Counted from the stretch's first letter, positions 52,693 through 61,562 are shown. The stretch is 64,000 nucleotides of DNA from Metarhizobium sp964253915 (GCF_964253915.1 NZ_CAXUSG020000011.1:62001-126000), one strand, 5' to 3'. The notes: generated by a model not told the origin, from the letters alone. Translations and numbers: made by a program.

Positions 52693-53319
52693 ATGAACGA
52701 CGACATCATTTCCGGGAAAGCGAAACGTGTGGGCGTGGTCCGGTGTCTTGCCGGCTTTCTCTCCGAACGGCGCAGGTCTGCCGCCGCCCTTGTCATGACG
52801 GTGGCCGCCCTTGGCGGTTATCTCGCCTTCCTGCAGTTGAGCGGCAATTTTCATACCGTCATCGACGGCGAACTCTATCGATCCGCCCAGCCGTCGGCCG
52901 GACAATTGGAAACCTATGTTCGCGACCATGGCATCAGGACGGTGATCAACCTTCGGGGCGAGAGCGTGACAGCGCACTGGTATGCCGATGAGATTGCCAC
53001 CGCAAAACGCCTCAATCTCAATCACATCGATTTCAGGATGAATGCCAGTCGCAGGCTGACCACCGGTGAAGCCGATGAACTGGTGGCAATCCTCAAGGCC
53101 GCACCGAAACCGATCCTCATCCACTGCAAGGCAGGGGCGGACCGGACAGGCCTTGTATCGGTTATCTATAGCGAGCGGATCGCCGGGATGAGCGAAGAGA
53201 TTGCGGAAAACCAGTTGTCGATCCGCTTCGGCCATATCGGCCTGCCATTCCTGTCATCGACCTTTGCGATGGATGAAAGCTGGGAGACGTTGGAACGCCA
53301 TTTCGGGATCGAAGGCTAG
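52693..53319 (+). CDS. Membrane-anchored dual-specificity/tyrosine phosphatase family protein
   Basis: This 208-residue protein has a cytoplasmic basic N-terminus, one membrane helix (about 29-49) and a phosphatase domain with the signature HCKAGADRTG (nucleophile Cys145, Arg151). Upstream conserved segments are GELYRSAQPSAGQLE and TVINLRGE. It resembles bacterial DSP/PTP-like proteins that may act on phosphoproteins or lipids at the membrane. The start is uncertain: ATG 52591 is also in frame. Confidence 0.78.
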   Translation: MNDDIISGKAKRVGVVRCLAGFLSERRRSAAALVMTVAALGGYLAFLQLSGNFHTVIDGELYRSAQPSAGQLETYVRDHGIRTVINLRGESVTAHWYADEIATAKRLNLNHIDFRMNASRRLTTGEADELVAILKAAPKPILIHCKAGADRTGLVSVIYSERIAGMSEEIAENQLSIRFGHIGLPFLSSTFAMDESWETLERHFGIEG

Positions 53320-53692
53320 AGCGGTTTGCGCCCGGAATTGCGTAAAAACGAGATGACCGGATAAAGGGGGCAGCCAGCAGGAACATCGCAACCCAGCAAG
53401 GGAAGCGTGATCGCCACACGAATCACATCCGGCAGGCTGTGTTTTGAGGGTTTGTGCGCGGCCGAGGCATGGCTTCGGTCTGCCCTTTCGGGCAATCGCA
53501 GCATCGATCCCGCGCGTGCTCGAAATCAGCGGGAGGAGCGTGGGCCGGGTGGCATATGCCGTTTCGGTCTCACGTTATCGACGTTCGCAGCGTCCTGTTC
53601 CGGGGTGTGCGTATCGTCTTTTTCGTTGAGGGCGAACCAACGCCCCTGTCGGGGCGCTGGTCCGAGGATGTGTCATCCTGTAATCCTGTCGA
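53320..53692. other. Intergenic stretch without a recognisable gene
   Basis: Apart from the repeat copy at its start, I see no convincing gene here. Open frames exist on both strands but lack good ribosome sites and protein-like composition. It separates the convergent phosphatase and cold-shock genes. Confidence 0.5.
53332..53349. repeat. 18-nt dispersed repeat, copy 2
   Basis: This is an exact second copy of the 18-nt sequence at 52523-52540, 13 nt after the phosphatase stop codon. Downstream sequences of the two copies are loosely similar (AAAAGGAAACCGG against GAGATGACCGG). Confidence 0.6.
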
Positions 53693-53896
53693 TCAAAGCG
53701 ACTTGACGTTTTCCGCCTTCGACTTGCCGGTCTTGCGGTCCTGACCGAGGTCGTAGCTGACCTTCTGTCCGTCCCGAAGCGAGCCTGCGCCCTGCAGCGC
53801 CGACACATGGACAAATACGTCCGGTCCGCCGTTTTCTGGCGTGATGAAGCCGAAGCCCTTGTCCTGATTGAAGAATTTTACCGTACCGGTCGCCAT
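53693..53896 (-). CDS. cspA: Cold-shock protein (CspA family)
   Basis: This 67-residue protein is the complete cold-shock fold. RNP1 is KGFGFITPE, RNP2 is VFVHVSAL, and it begins MATGTVKFFNQDKGF. It binds single-stranded RNA and DNA. Several paralogues usually exist in rhizobia, so the symbol is by family only. GAGGACGATA precedes the ATG. Confidence 0.95.
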   Translation of the reverse strand: MATGTVKFFNQDKGFGFITPENGGPDVFVHVSALQGAGSLRDGQKVSYDLGQDRKTGKSKAENVKSL

Positions 53897-54164
53897 TATC
53901 GTCCTCGTTGATTAAGCGGCTTACATGCCGCGGGCGCAGTTTATTCATCAGCGGGCGCCTTCGCAACTTCCCTTTGCCTTTTTGTTGCCTTTCCGTGGCC
54001 GTTCGCACACTTTTTAGCTGTCTTGCGGCCTTCCCAGGTTCCCGTCGGCAGCCTGTTTCCTCCCGTGAAGGCGACATGTCCGGACATCCGGCGCCATTGT
54101 TGCCATCTTGCGACAGCCTTTCCCGGCCGAGCGCTCTATGATGCCGTCAATTGGGGGATGCAGG

Positions 54165-54392
54165 ATGCTGACAGTTTGGCCGAAAGAGGCCCTGACGTCT
54201 GAAACGATGATGTTCCTGAAGTCGATCCTTCTGGATTGGTGTGAACAGAACGGCGTCGCGATCACAAGTGACGACGGCGTTGCCAAGGCGCGCTCCCTGA
54301 TCGACTGGTACGAGTTCGGCATCAAGGACCGGGATGAATTGCTGAGACTGTTGTCCGAAGAAATCGGCATTGCCGGCCCCACCGCGCCCTAA
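54165..54392 (+). CDS. Small protein of unknown function
   Basis: This 75-residue protein (MLTVWPKEALTSETMMFLKS at the N-terminus, then an acidic helical part and DWYEFGIKDRDELLRLLSEE) has a good ribosome site (GGGGGATGCAGG) and normal codon use. It looks like a small conserved protein found in rhizobia, though I cannot name a family. No membrane segment or metal motif is seen. It is convergent with the hydratase gene. Confidence 0.65.
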   Translation: MLTVWPKEALTSETMMFLKSILLDWCEQNGVAITSDDGVAKARSLIDWYEFGIKDRDELLRLLSEEIGIAGPTAP

Positions 54393-54437
54393 ACCCTCAA
54401 TGCCGCCCGCGCCGGCCGCAAAACTCCTGGCGACATG

Positions 54438-55280
54438 TCAGCAATTGGCGATCATCGTTACGCCGCCCCCCTGATCGGCCACCCAGAGCGACGTGCCGGT
54501 TTCCTGCGGGCGCGCATTCAGCGAGACCCTGCCTCCGGCAAACAGCGGATGGACCGACCGGAAGGCGAACGTCTGCGGGATCTCGCCGTTTCGCAATTCA
54601 GTCGCCAGATCCAGGAGCAGGTTTGCCTGCAGCGGCCCATGGAAGATCAGTCCCGGATAGTTTTCATCGTTTTTGACGTACGGTTCGTCGTAATGGATTC
54701 GGTGGCCGTTGAACGTGATGGCCGAATAGCGAAACAGCAGGACGGGGTTCGCCTCGATCTTGCGTGTGTGGACGGCGGTTTGTGGTGCCGCCGCCGCTGC
54801 GGGCGGGTTGGCGGAACCTGCCGCCTCCAACTTGCGAAAAACGAGATCCTGGCGCTCGTCCAGCACCTCCCCGCGCGGTGTCGAATAGTGATGACGCACG
54901 GTGACGAAGATCATCTCGCCGCTGCGACCGGTCTTGAGCACGACGTCTTCGATCGTCGAGCGGCGCACCACCTCGTCGCCGATGCGAAAATCGCCTGAAA
55001 ATCTCAGTTCCCCGCCGGCCCACATGCGCCGCGGAAATGGCACCGGCGGCAGAAAACTGCCGCGGGCCGGATGGCCGTCCGGGCCGATCTGGCTCATCGG
55101 CGCGATGTCGGGGGCGAGGCACCAGTGAATGCCGACGGGTGCCGGCTTGCCCGGCGCCACCGGCTTGTCGATATCCAGCACGGCATTCAGGCTGCTGGCG
55201 AGGCGCGGCGTGATGATGTCGGTGATGCTGCGCTCGCGGCCTATCCAGCTTTTCAGATAGTCGATATCGACGTCGGTCAT
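54438..55280 (-). CDS. MaoC/HTD2-type acyl-CoA hydratase, probable itaconyl- or mesaconyl-CoA hydratase
   Basis: This 280-residue protein is a fused double hot-dog hydratase of the FAS1-like dehydratase / mesaconyl-CoA hydratase type, with PPVPFPRRMWAGGELRF in the first half. The second half has the catalytic segment GHRIHYDEPYVKN and LIFHGPLQANLLLDL. In itaconate degradation the equivalent enzyme (Ich) hydrates itaconyl-CoA to citramalyl-CoA. It lies 9 nt after the acyl-CoA dehydrogenase gene. The neighbours match the Pseudomonas itaconate cluster. Confidence 0.82.
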   Translation of the reverse strand: MTDVDIDYLKSWIGRERSITDIITPRLASSLNAVLDIDKPVAPGKPAPVGIHWCLAPDIAPMSQIGPDGHPARGSFLPPVPFPRRMWAGGELRFSGDFRIGDEVVRRSTIEDVVLKTGRSGEMIFVTVRHHYSTPRGEVLDERQDLVFRKLEAAGSANPPAAAAAPQTAVHTRKIEANPVLLFRYSAITFNGHRIHYDEPYVKNDENYPGLIFHGPLQANLLLDLATELRNGEIPQTFAFRSVHPLFAGGRVSLNARPQETGTSLWVADQGGGVTMIANC

Positions 55281-55289
55281 GGCTATTCC

Positions 55290-56444
55290 TCAATAGGACC
55301 GCGGCATGCCGAGCACATGTTCGGCAATGTAGCTGAGAATCAGGTTCGTCGAAATCGGCGCGACTTGATAGAGGCGGGTTTCACGGAATTTACGCTCGAC
55401 GTCGTATTCTTCGGCGAAGGCGAAACCGCCATGGGTCTGTACGCAGGCCTCTGCCGCCGCCCAGGAGGCTTCGGCCGCCAGCATCTTGGCGATGTTTGCC
55501 TCTTCGCCGCAGTTTTCGCCCTGTTCGTACAGGCGGGCAGCTTCGTCGACCATCAGTTCGGCGGCGCGCATCTGGGCATAGGCGCGGGCAATCGGAAACT
55601 GGACGCCCTGATTCTGCCCGATCGGCCGGCCGAACACGATCCGCTCCTTGGAATAGTCGCTCGCCTTCTTGATGAACCACTTGGCGTCGCCGATGCATTC
55701 GGCGGCGATCAGGATGCGTTCGGCATTCATGCCGGACAGAATGTAGCGAAAACCCTTGCCTTCCTCGCCGACAAGATTTTCTGCCGGAACGCGGACATTG
55801 TCGAAAAACACCTCCGTCGTCGCATGGTTCATCATCGTCCGGATCGGCCGGATCGTCATGCCGGATTTGGCCGCCTCCTGCATGTCGACGATGAAAACGG
55901 AAAGGCCATCGGTCTTCTTGGTGACCTGTTCCTTCGGCGTGGTGCGCGCCAGAAGCAGCATCAGGTCGGAATATTCTGCCCTCGACGTCCAGATCTTCTG
56001 GCCGTTGACGACGTAGTGGTCGCCGTCTCGTCTTGCAAAAGTCTTGAGCGACGTGGTGTCCGTGCCGCTCGTCGGTTCGGTGACGCCGAAGGCCTGCAGG
56101 CGCAGTTCGCCGGTGGCGATCTTTGGCAGGTACTGGCGCTTCTGCTGGTCGTTGCCGTGCCGCAGGATGGCGCCCATGATGTACATCTGCGCATGGCAGG
56201 CGCCGCCGTTGCAGCCGGATCGCTGCACCTCCTCCAGGATTGCCGCCGCCGCCGAAAGCGGCAGGCCGGACCCGCCATATTCTTCCGGAATGAGGGCCGA
56301 GAGATAGCCGGCTTGCGTCAGCGCGTTGACGAATTCGCTGGGGTAGGCACTCTCCCGTTCAAGCTTCTGCCAGTATTCGCCCGGAAACCCGGCACAAAGC
56401 TTCGCCACTTCCGCACGAATTTCGGCATAATCTTGATAAGGCAC
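55290..56444 (-). CDS. Acyl-CoA dehydrogenase family protein
   Basis: This 384-residue flavoprotein has the standard layout: N-terminal helical domain, FGVTEPTSGTDTTSLKTFA flavin-binding beta domain, and a C-terminal helical domain with QTHGGFAFAEEYDVERKFRE. The start is the GTG at 56444 with AAGGA upstream; a TTG at 56474 is less likely. It would oxidise a short branched or dicarboxylic acyl-CoA. The equivalent gene is present, with an unclear role, in Pseudomonas itaconate clusters. Confidence 0.87.
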   Translation of the reverse strand: MPYQDYAEIRAEVAKLCAGFPGEYWQKLERESAYPSEFVNALTQAGYLSALIPEEYGGSGLPLSAAAAILEEVQRSGCNGGACHAQMYIMGAILRHGNDQQKRQYLPKIATGELRLQAFGVTEPTSGTDTTSLKTFARRDGDHYVVNGQKIWTSRAEYSDLMLLLARTTPKEQVTKKTDGLSVFIVDMQEAAKSGMTIRPIRTMMNHATTEVFFDNVRVPAENLVGEEGKGFRYILSGMNAERILIAAECIGDAKWFIKKASDYSKERIVFGRPIGQNQGVQFPIARAYAQMRAAELMVDEAARLYEQGENCGEEANIAKMLAAEASWAAAEACVQTHGGFAFAEEYDVERKFRETRLYQVAPISTNLILSYIAEHVLGMPRSY

Positions 56445-56529
56445 GTCTTTTCCTTTCTCTGGGGATGAAGGCAAGACAGAGTCTAGGGATTGAAGGCTAT
56501 AACCACAAATACAGATTGGTGAGGCGCCT

Positions 56530-56544
56530 TATAGGGAATATATA
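56530..56544 (-). promoter_or_regulatory. TATA-N7-TATA motif before acyl-CoA dehydrogenase gene
   Basis: On the minus strand TATATATTCCCTATA lies about 90 bp before the GTG start of the dehydrogenase. It matches TATAACATCCCTATA at 61307-61321 at 12 of 15 positions and is related to the inverted repeat at 58815-58839. A LysR-type site is possible, but the motif is AT-rich and short. Confidence 0.35.
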
Positions 56545-56549
56545 TGGCC

Positions 56550-57908
56550 CTAGCCGGCGAGATCGCGGATGTCGCCGATCCCTTCGACACCGGATAGCCG
56601 GGAGAACAGGGCCGATGCGGCATTGCCGAGAACGGGTGTCGCAAGCGTCATGAACTTCGCCTCGACATCCGCCTTAGCCGGAAAGGTATCCGGTTCGCCG
56701 GAGGGGTCGGGGATGGTGCGTTCTATGGTTCCGGTGGCGGTGCGGACGGCGATGGTGGCGCCGAAGGGATGGCGCAGGCCTTCCAGCCTTTCGTCGCGCC
56801 TGACGTCGATGCGGGTTGTCATCGCCTCGATGTCCGGATTGCCGAGCAGGGCATAATCGTCCCAACCGAAGCTGCCCTTGCAGAGCGCCACGGCGGCGGC
56901 GAAGGGCATGGAAAACTGCCCGTCGACCACCGTCTTCGGCCGGCGTTTTTCATCCAGCGGGGCGCCGGTGAGCACGATGCCGTTGGTATGCAGGCCGATC
57001 TCGACGGAAAGGATATCGGCGGGGCTCCAGCCATGTTCGCGCCGCAGCGCCAGCAGTCCGTCGACCGCCGCATGCGTATACCGGCAGGCGGGATAGGGTT
57101 TCATGCCGATCTTCATCGTCTCGTAGACGCCGCCGAGCGCGGCGACCGCCAGTTCCGGCCGGGGATTGCCCGTATAGCCGACGAGCAGGCCATGCTTGCC
57201 TTCGATGGCATCGGCGGCGCCTATAAACCCTTCGCGCGCAAGTGTGGCGGCGATCAGTCCGTTCATGGCTGCCGCACCCACCTGGTATCGTTTGTTCCAG
57301 GCGCCGTTGACGAGGAATTGCAGCGAACCGGCCGCCTGGCTTGCCGCCACGCCGAAGGCGGAGGCGATCCCGGCGGCATCGAGGCCTAGTAGTTTGCCCG
57401 CCGCAGCAGCCGCCCCGAATGTGCCGGCCGTTGCCGTCGGGTGGAAGCCGCGGGCGTAATGCGCCGTCGGGTCGAGCGCGTTGCCGAGACGGCAGCAGGT
57501 TTCGTAACCGGCGACGATGGCCGCCAAGAGATCCTTGCCGGAGGCGCCTGTCATTTCGGCCGCCGCCAATGCTGAGGGCACGACCGGCGCGCTCGGATGC
57601 AGCGAACTGTCGGAATGGGTGTCGTCGAAATCGAGCGAATGGCCGAGTGCGCCGTTCAGCAGGGCGGCGGTCGCCGGGATGTAGCGGCGCTGAAAACCGA
57701 ATACGGTCGAATGGCCGGGCGCATCGAGACCCAGCCGCGCCAGCATGCCGAGCAGGCTGGCGGTCGAATCCGCTTGCCTGCCGGCGCGGACGATGCTGCC
57801 GATCAGGTCGATGGCGAGGTATTTTGCCCGCTCCGGCACCTCCGGCGGCAGATCCGCATAGTCGAGATCCGCCACGTAGCGGGAGAGGGTTTGGGTGATG
57901 CCGGTCAT
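56550..57908 (-). CDS. MmgE/PrpD family protein
   Basis: This 452-residue protein is of the MmgE/PrpD fold, with FDDTHSDSSLHPSAPVVPSA and GYETCCRLGNALDPTAHYARGFHPTATAG near the middle of the first half, and MKPYPACRYTHAAVDGL later. PrpD enzymes dehydrate 2-methylcitrate, and relatives isomerise or dehydrate other C5-C6 di- and tricarboxylates (for example cis-aconitate decarboxylase). The start is the ATG at 57908, which overlaps nothing; one at 57920 would overlap the lyase stop. A homologue belongs to the Pseudomonas itaconate cluster. Confidence 0.87.
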   Translation of the reverse strand: MTGITQTLSRYVADLDYADLPPEVPERAKYLAIDLIGSIVRAGRQADSTASLLGMLARLGLDAPGHSTVFGFQRRYIPATAALLNGALGHSLDFDDTHSDSSLHPSAPVVPSALAAAEMTGASGKDLLAAIVAGYETCCRLGNALDPTAHYARGFHPTATAGTFGAAAAAGKLLGLDAAGIASAFGVAASQAAGSLQFLVNGAWNKRYQVGAAAMNGLIAATLAREGFIGAADAIEGKHGLLVGYTGNPRPELAVAALGGVYETMKIGMKPYPACRYTHAAVDGLLALRREHGWSPADILSVEIGLHTNGIVLTGAPLDEKRRPKTVVDGQFSMPFAAAVALCKGSFGWDDYALLGNPDIEAMTTRIDVRRDERLEGLRHPFGATIAVRTATGTIERTIPDPSGEPDTFPAKADVEAKFMTLATPVLGNAASALFSRLSGVEGIGDIRDLAG

Positions 57909-57909
57909 G

Positions 57910-58743
57910 TCAGGATCCATTCGAGAAGCGTTGATGCGCCCGGACGATCTGACGGGCACGAAGAAGAACCGGCATGTCGACCATGGCGCCATCCACCGCC
58001 CGCGCTGCGCCATCCTCGACGCTCTCTACGATCCGAAGCGCCCAGGCAAGTTCGTCGGTACCAGGCGCAAAGCCTTTGCGGGCCGGCTCGATCTGCCTGG
58101 GGTGGATCAGCAATTTGCCGCCGAAACCCAGCGAGGCGCCATAACGCGCATCATCCTCGATAACGGTCGTCTCGTTGATCGATAGGGTAACGCCGTCGAT
58201 CGGCGCAGGCGTTTTTGCCAGGCGGGCGGCGAGGACGATGCGGCTGCGGGCGAAAAGCAGGGCTTCGCGTTCATGGGCGCAGCCGAGATCGGCGGCGAAA
58301 TCGATGGAACCGAAGGCGAGGCGATCGGCTGCCGTGGCAATTTCGTCCACCGCTGCAAGGCCTTTTGCCGATTCGACAATGGCGATGACATGCATATTTT
58401 CCGGCAGGCGTTTGCGAAGATTGGCGATACCGGCAGCGCTTTCCGCCTTCGGTAGCACCACGCCATCGATCGGTAGGGTAGCCGCCGTGATGACGTCTCC
58501 ACCGTGCCAACTGGTTTCCGTTCCATTGATGCGAATGAAGACTGGCGCGGTAATGGCTGCGTCGCGTAGCGCCGGCCCCAGGCCGTCGCGGGCACTGTCC
58601 TTGGCATGCGCCGGCACGGCGTCTTCAAGGTCGATGATCACGGCCTCAGTGCCGGATGCGGCGGCCTTGGCGAAGCGTTCCGGCCGGTCGGCGGGCACGA
58701 AGAGAAAGAGGGCGTGGTTTGCAAATCCTTGCGGCATGATCAT
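57910..58743 (-). CDS. HpcH/HpaI/CitE-family lyase, probable citramalyl-CoA lyase
   Basis: This 277-residue TIM-barrel protein is of the CitE group, with LFLFVPADRPERFAKAA at the N-terminus, VIIDLEDAVP, ALGSIDFAADLG-like AFGSIDFAADLG, and GFGGKLLIHPRQIEPA. In itaconate degradation Ccl splits citramalyl-CoA to pyruvate and acetyl-CoA. The start is uncertain: ATG 58743 is chosen; 58770 and GTG 58815 are in frame, but the latter overlaps the inverted repeat. Its stop lies 1 nt past the mmgE-like start. Confidence 0.83.
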   Translation of the reverse strand: MIMPQGFANHALFLFVPADRPERFAKAAASGTEAVIIDLEDAVPAHAKDSARDGLGPALRDAAITAPVFIRINGTETSWHGGDVITAATLPIDGVVLPKAESAAGIANLRKRLPENMHVIAIVESAKGLAAVDEIATAADRLAFGSIDFAADLGCAHEREALLFARSRIVLAARLAKTPAPIDGVTLSINETTVIEDDARYGASLGFGGKLLIHPRQIEPARKGFAPGTDELAWALRIVESVEDGAARAVDGAMVDMPVLLRARQIVRAHQRFSNGS

Positions 58744-58814
58744 CCGATGCGTCGGTGGAAACGCGGCCATTTTCCGTGCTTGCGCCTCCTCAGGCCAATA
58801 TATTTTTGATGGCA

Positions 58815-58839
58815 CGCATATAGTCTGCCCATATATGCG
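58815..58839. promoter_or_regulatory. CGCATATA inverted repeat in the divergent lyase/CoA-transferase region
   Basis: CGCATATA (58815-58822) and TATATGCG (58832-58839) are exact inverse copies 9 nt apart, in the gap between the divergent lyase and CoA-transferase genes. It has the size and symmetry of a LysR-type activator site. The LysR gene at 60226 is the candidate regulator. Confidence 0.65.
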
Positions 58840-58976
58840 CGGTCCGCAATGTGATAACTTTCCTGTATGGCCATCCCATTAGAGTGTTATTTGAAGTGAT
58901 GGCAAAAATCGGCAATGCTGCACGGACAGGCTGAGGTAAGTCGGCGCTGACGTAACGAAAACCGGTTGGCAGGACA

Positions 58977-60116
58977 ATGAAATCAGATCTTGAAGGCGTG
59001 CTGGTCGTGTCCGTCGAACAGGCGGTTGCCGCGCCCTATCTTTCCTGCAAGCTTGCCGATGCCGGCGCCCGCGTCATCAAGGTCGAACGGCCGGAAGGCG
59101 ATTTCGCCCGCGAATACGACCATCTTGTGCACGGCGAAAGCGCCTATTTCGTCTGGCTGAACCGCGGCAAAGAATCCGTCTGCCTGGATCTCAAGCAGGA
59201 GGAGGACCGGGCGATCCTGATGACCATGGTCAGCCGCGCCGATGTGTTCATCCAAAACCTGGCGCCTGGCGCTGTCGACAGGTTGGGCTTCGGCGCCGAG
59301 AGCTTGCGGCAGCGTTTTCCACGCCTGATCACCTGTTCGATTTCCGGTTACGGCGATGAGGGGCCGCTGAAGGATCTCAAGGCCTATGACCTGCTGGTGC
59401 AGGCCGAAAGCGGCCTTTCGGCGATCACCGGCAACGAGCATGGTTCGGCCCGCGTCGGCGTTTCGGTCTGCGACATCGCAGCCGGAATGACCGCAACGCA
59501 GGCGGTGCTGCAGGCGCTTCTCGCCCGTGAAAAAACCGGCGAGGGCCGGCATATCGCCGTGTCGCTCTATCATGCGTTGTCGGACTGGATCAACGTGCCC
59601 TATCTGCAGTTTCAATATGGCGGCAAGGTGCCGGCACGCAGTGGCCTCAACCATCCGACGATTGCGCCTTACGGTTCTTATGCCTGCGCCGATGGCAAGT
59701 CGGTGCTGTTTTCGATCCAGAACGAACGGGAGTGGGCGATGTTCTGCCGCGAGGTGCTCGGCTGGCCGGATCTGGCGACCGACCCGCGCTTCTCCTCCAA
59801 CAGCGACCGCGTCAAAAACCGCGAGGCGCTGGACGCCGCCATCGTGCCGATTTTTGCGGCCGTTTCCCGGGATGAAATGGCGACGCGCCTGCACGCCGCC
59901 CGTATCGCCTATGGTCGCGTCAGCACGCTGGAGGATGTCGCCGAACATCCGCAGAACCGCTACATGGAGGTGGATACGCCGACAGGTCCCGTCCGGCTCA
60001 TGGCGCCCGGCGCGCTTGCCGATGGCGTGATCCCGTCCTTCGGCGCCGTTCCGGCGCTTGGCGAACACACAGCATCGATCCGGCAGGAATTTTCCGTTGT
60101 CCGTGCCGCGCAGTAA
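58977..60116 (+). CDS. CaiB/BaiF family III CoA-transferase, probable itaconate CoA-transferase
   Basis: This 379-residue class III CoA-transferase has VVSVEQAVAAPYLSCKLADAGARVIKVE-type N-terminus (key parts EQAVAAP and RVIKVERPEGD). The catalytic Asp166 lies in SVCDIAAGMTATQAVLQAL. In Pseudomonas the itaconate CoA-transferase (Ict) belongs to this family. It is divergent from the lyase/MmgE gene block. GGCAGGA precedes the ATG. Another dicarboxylic acid such as mesaconate is possible. Confidence 0.85.
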   Translation: MKSDLEGVLVVSVEQAVAAPYLSCKLADAGARVIKVERPEGDFAREYDHLVHGESAYFVWLNRGKESVCLDLKQEEDRAILMTMVSRADVFIQNLAPGAVDRLGFGAESLRQRFPRLITCSISGYGDEGPLKDLKAYDLLVQAESGLSAITGNEHGSARVGVSVCDIAAGMTATQAVLQALLAREKTGEGRHIAVSLYHALSDWINVPYLQFQYGGKVPARSGLNHPTIAPYGSYACADGKSVLFSIQNEREWAMFCREVLGWPDLATDPRFSSNSDRVKNREALDAAIVPIFAAVSRDEMATRLHAARIAYGRVSTLEDVAEHPQNRYMEVDTPTGPVRLMAPGALADGVIPSFGAVPALGEHTASIRQEFSVVRAAQ

Positions 60117-60225
60117 TTGGCAGGCCCGATAGACGGCTTGTATTCTTGACATCTGCGATCCCGCTCCCACTATAATAAAAAACGAAGCTGCTTCATGTGG
60201 CTATAAAAGAATATTGGAGGGGTGC

Positions 60226-61167
60226 GTGGATCTTCGTCAGTTGCGGTATTTCGTTGCGATCGTCGAACAAGGGTCTTTTTCCAAGGCGGCCGCGACCTTG
60301 AACGTCGCGCAACCGGCGCTCAGCCTGCATGTGCGCAACATGGAAGCCGATCTTGGAACCGCGCTTCTGTTTCGCAGCCCGCAGGGCGTGATGGCGACGG
60401 AGGCCGGCGAAATCCTGCTGCGCAACGCCCGCATCATCATCGACCAGTTTGCGATCACCCAGGAGGAAATCCGCGGTCACGAGGCGGAACCCGCCGGCGA
60501 AGTGCGGCTGGGTCTGCCGGGCACGATCAGCCAGATCCTCTCGGTTCCGCTGATCATCGCCGCGCGCAAGCGCTATCCGAAGATCAAGCTGCGTATCGCC
60601 GAGGCAATGAGCGGCTTCATCACCGAATGGATCCGCGAAAGCCGCATCGATATCGCCGTCCTTTACATTCCGGTGGAAGACCGTGTCCTGACCTCCTATC
60701 CGGTGCTGACGGAGGAGCTTTGCCTGCTCGGCCCCGCCACGCCGATGGAGGGCATCAAGACCCCGCCTTTCGGCCCGCTGGCGCTGGCGAAGGTCGCGCC
60801 GCTGCCGCTGATCCTGCCCAGCGCCAACCATGGCCTGCGCGAGCTTCTGGAGCGCGAGGCGACCTCGAACAACCTCGATCTCAACACGGTCATCGACGTC
60901 GATTCCTACGGCAACATCAAGGAGCTGGTGGAGAAGGGCATGGGCTATTCCATCCTGCCCTTCAATGCCATCGCCCGCGAGGTTCGCGAAGGCCGGCTGC
61001 GCTCCTGGCGCATCAGCAAGCCGGAACTGAAGCGTGACGTCCATCTGGTCCATCCGGCGGACCGGCCGATGACCAATGCCGTTTCCGCCATCGAAACACT
61101 GTGCCGCGAAACGCTGCTCGAACTTGCGGCGACCGGCCAGTGGAGCGGCGCCACGGCATTGCGCTGA
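60226..61167 (+). CDS. LysR-type transcriptional regulator
   Basis: This 313-residue protein has the N-terminal LysR winged helix (DLRQLRYFVAIVEQGSFSKA, then AATLNVAQPALSLHVRNME) and a C-terminal periplasmic-binding-like effector domain. Start at GTG 60226 with GGAGG 5 nt upstream. It follows the CoA-transferase gene on the same strand by 109 nt. Its position matches the regulator next to the itaconate genes of Pseudomonas. It probably activates the divergent operon through the CGCATATA repeat. Confidence 0.9.
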   Translation: MDLRQLRYFVAIVEQGSFSKAAATLNVAQPALSLHVRNMEADLGTALLFRSPQGVMATEAGEILLRNARIIIDQFAITQEEIRGHEAEPAGEVRLGLPGTISQILSVPLIIAARKRYPKIKLRIAEAMSGFITEWIRESRIDIAVLYIPVEDRVLTSYPVLTEELCLLGPATPMEGIKTPPFGPLALAKVAPLPLILPSANHGLRELLEREATSNNLDLNTVIDVDSYGNIKELVEKGMGYSILPFNAIAREVREGRLRSWRISKPELKRDVHLVHPADRPMTNAVSAIETLCRETLLELAATGQWSGATALR

Positions 61168-61562
61168 ATCGCATCGGCCGTTCGGCCAAGAACCATGAAA
61201 ATGTAAGCAGTTAACCGCAGTTTTCCCCGCGCTGGCGGCAAGCTGGTCGGTGGTGCGGTATGGCGATGCCGGTCCAGCCGATGCAGCCTCGCGCAGGCGT
61301 CATTGCTATAACATCCCTATATGGAGCTTAACGCAATTTGATAATTTAATTAATACGCCCGCCTGTTATAGTTTCTTTCCAGCAGCGGAGATTTCCTTTG
61401 AAATTTCAGTTGGTTGGACATTGCGCCGGGAGGGGTGCGGATCTGGTTTCAGGTTCGCGTGTCCATGAAACCACATGAAGCATCTGCTCCCATCGCCAGC
61501 CGCAAATCTGCCGGCGGGCCACCGGGAAGCGGTCTTCGGCAATGTCAGGGAGGACGTGGGTC
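61168..61562 (+). other. Upstream region of ABC importer C with motif copy
   Basis: No convincing gene is seen in these 395 nt; a 72-codon frame at 61250 is not protein-like. TATAACATCCCTATA at 61307-61321 matches the element at 56530-56544. Around 61330-61380 is an AT-rich stretch (AATTTGATAATTTAATTAATACG) that probably holds the promoter of the importer genes. Confidence 0.5.

Noticed and set aside
53407..53706. 99-codon open frame after the phosphatase gene
   Set aside because: Cysteine- and serine-rich, no ribosome site, overlaps the cold-shock gene end; probably chance.
61250..61468. 72-codon open frame between the LysR gene and importer C
   Set aside because: No ribosome site, odd composition and overlap with the probable promoter region.
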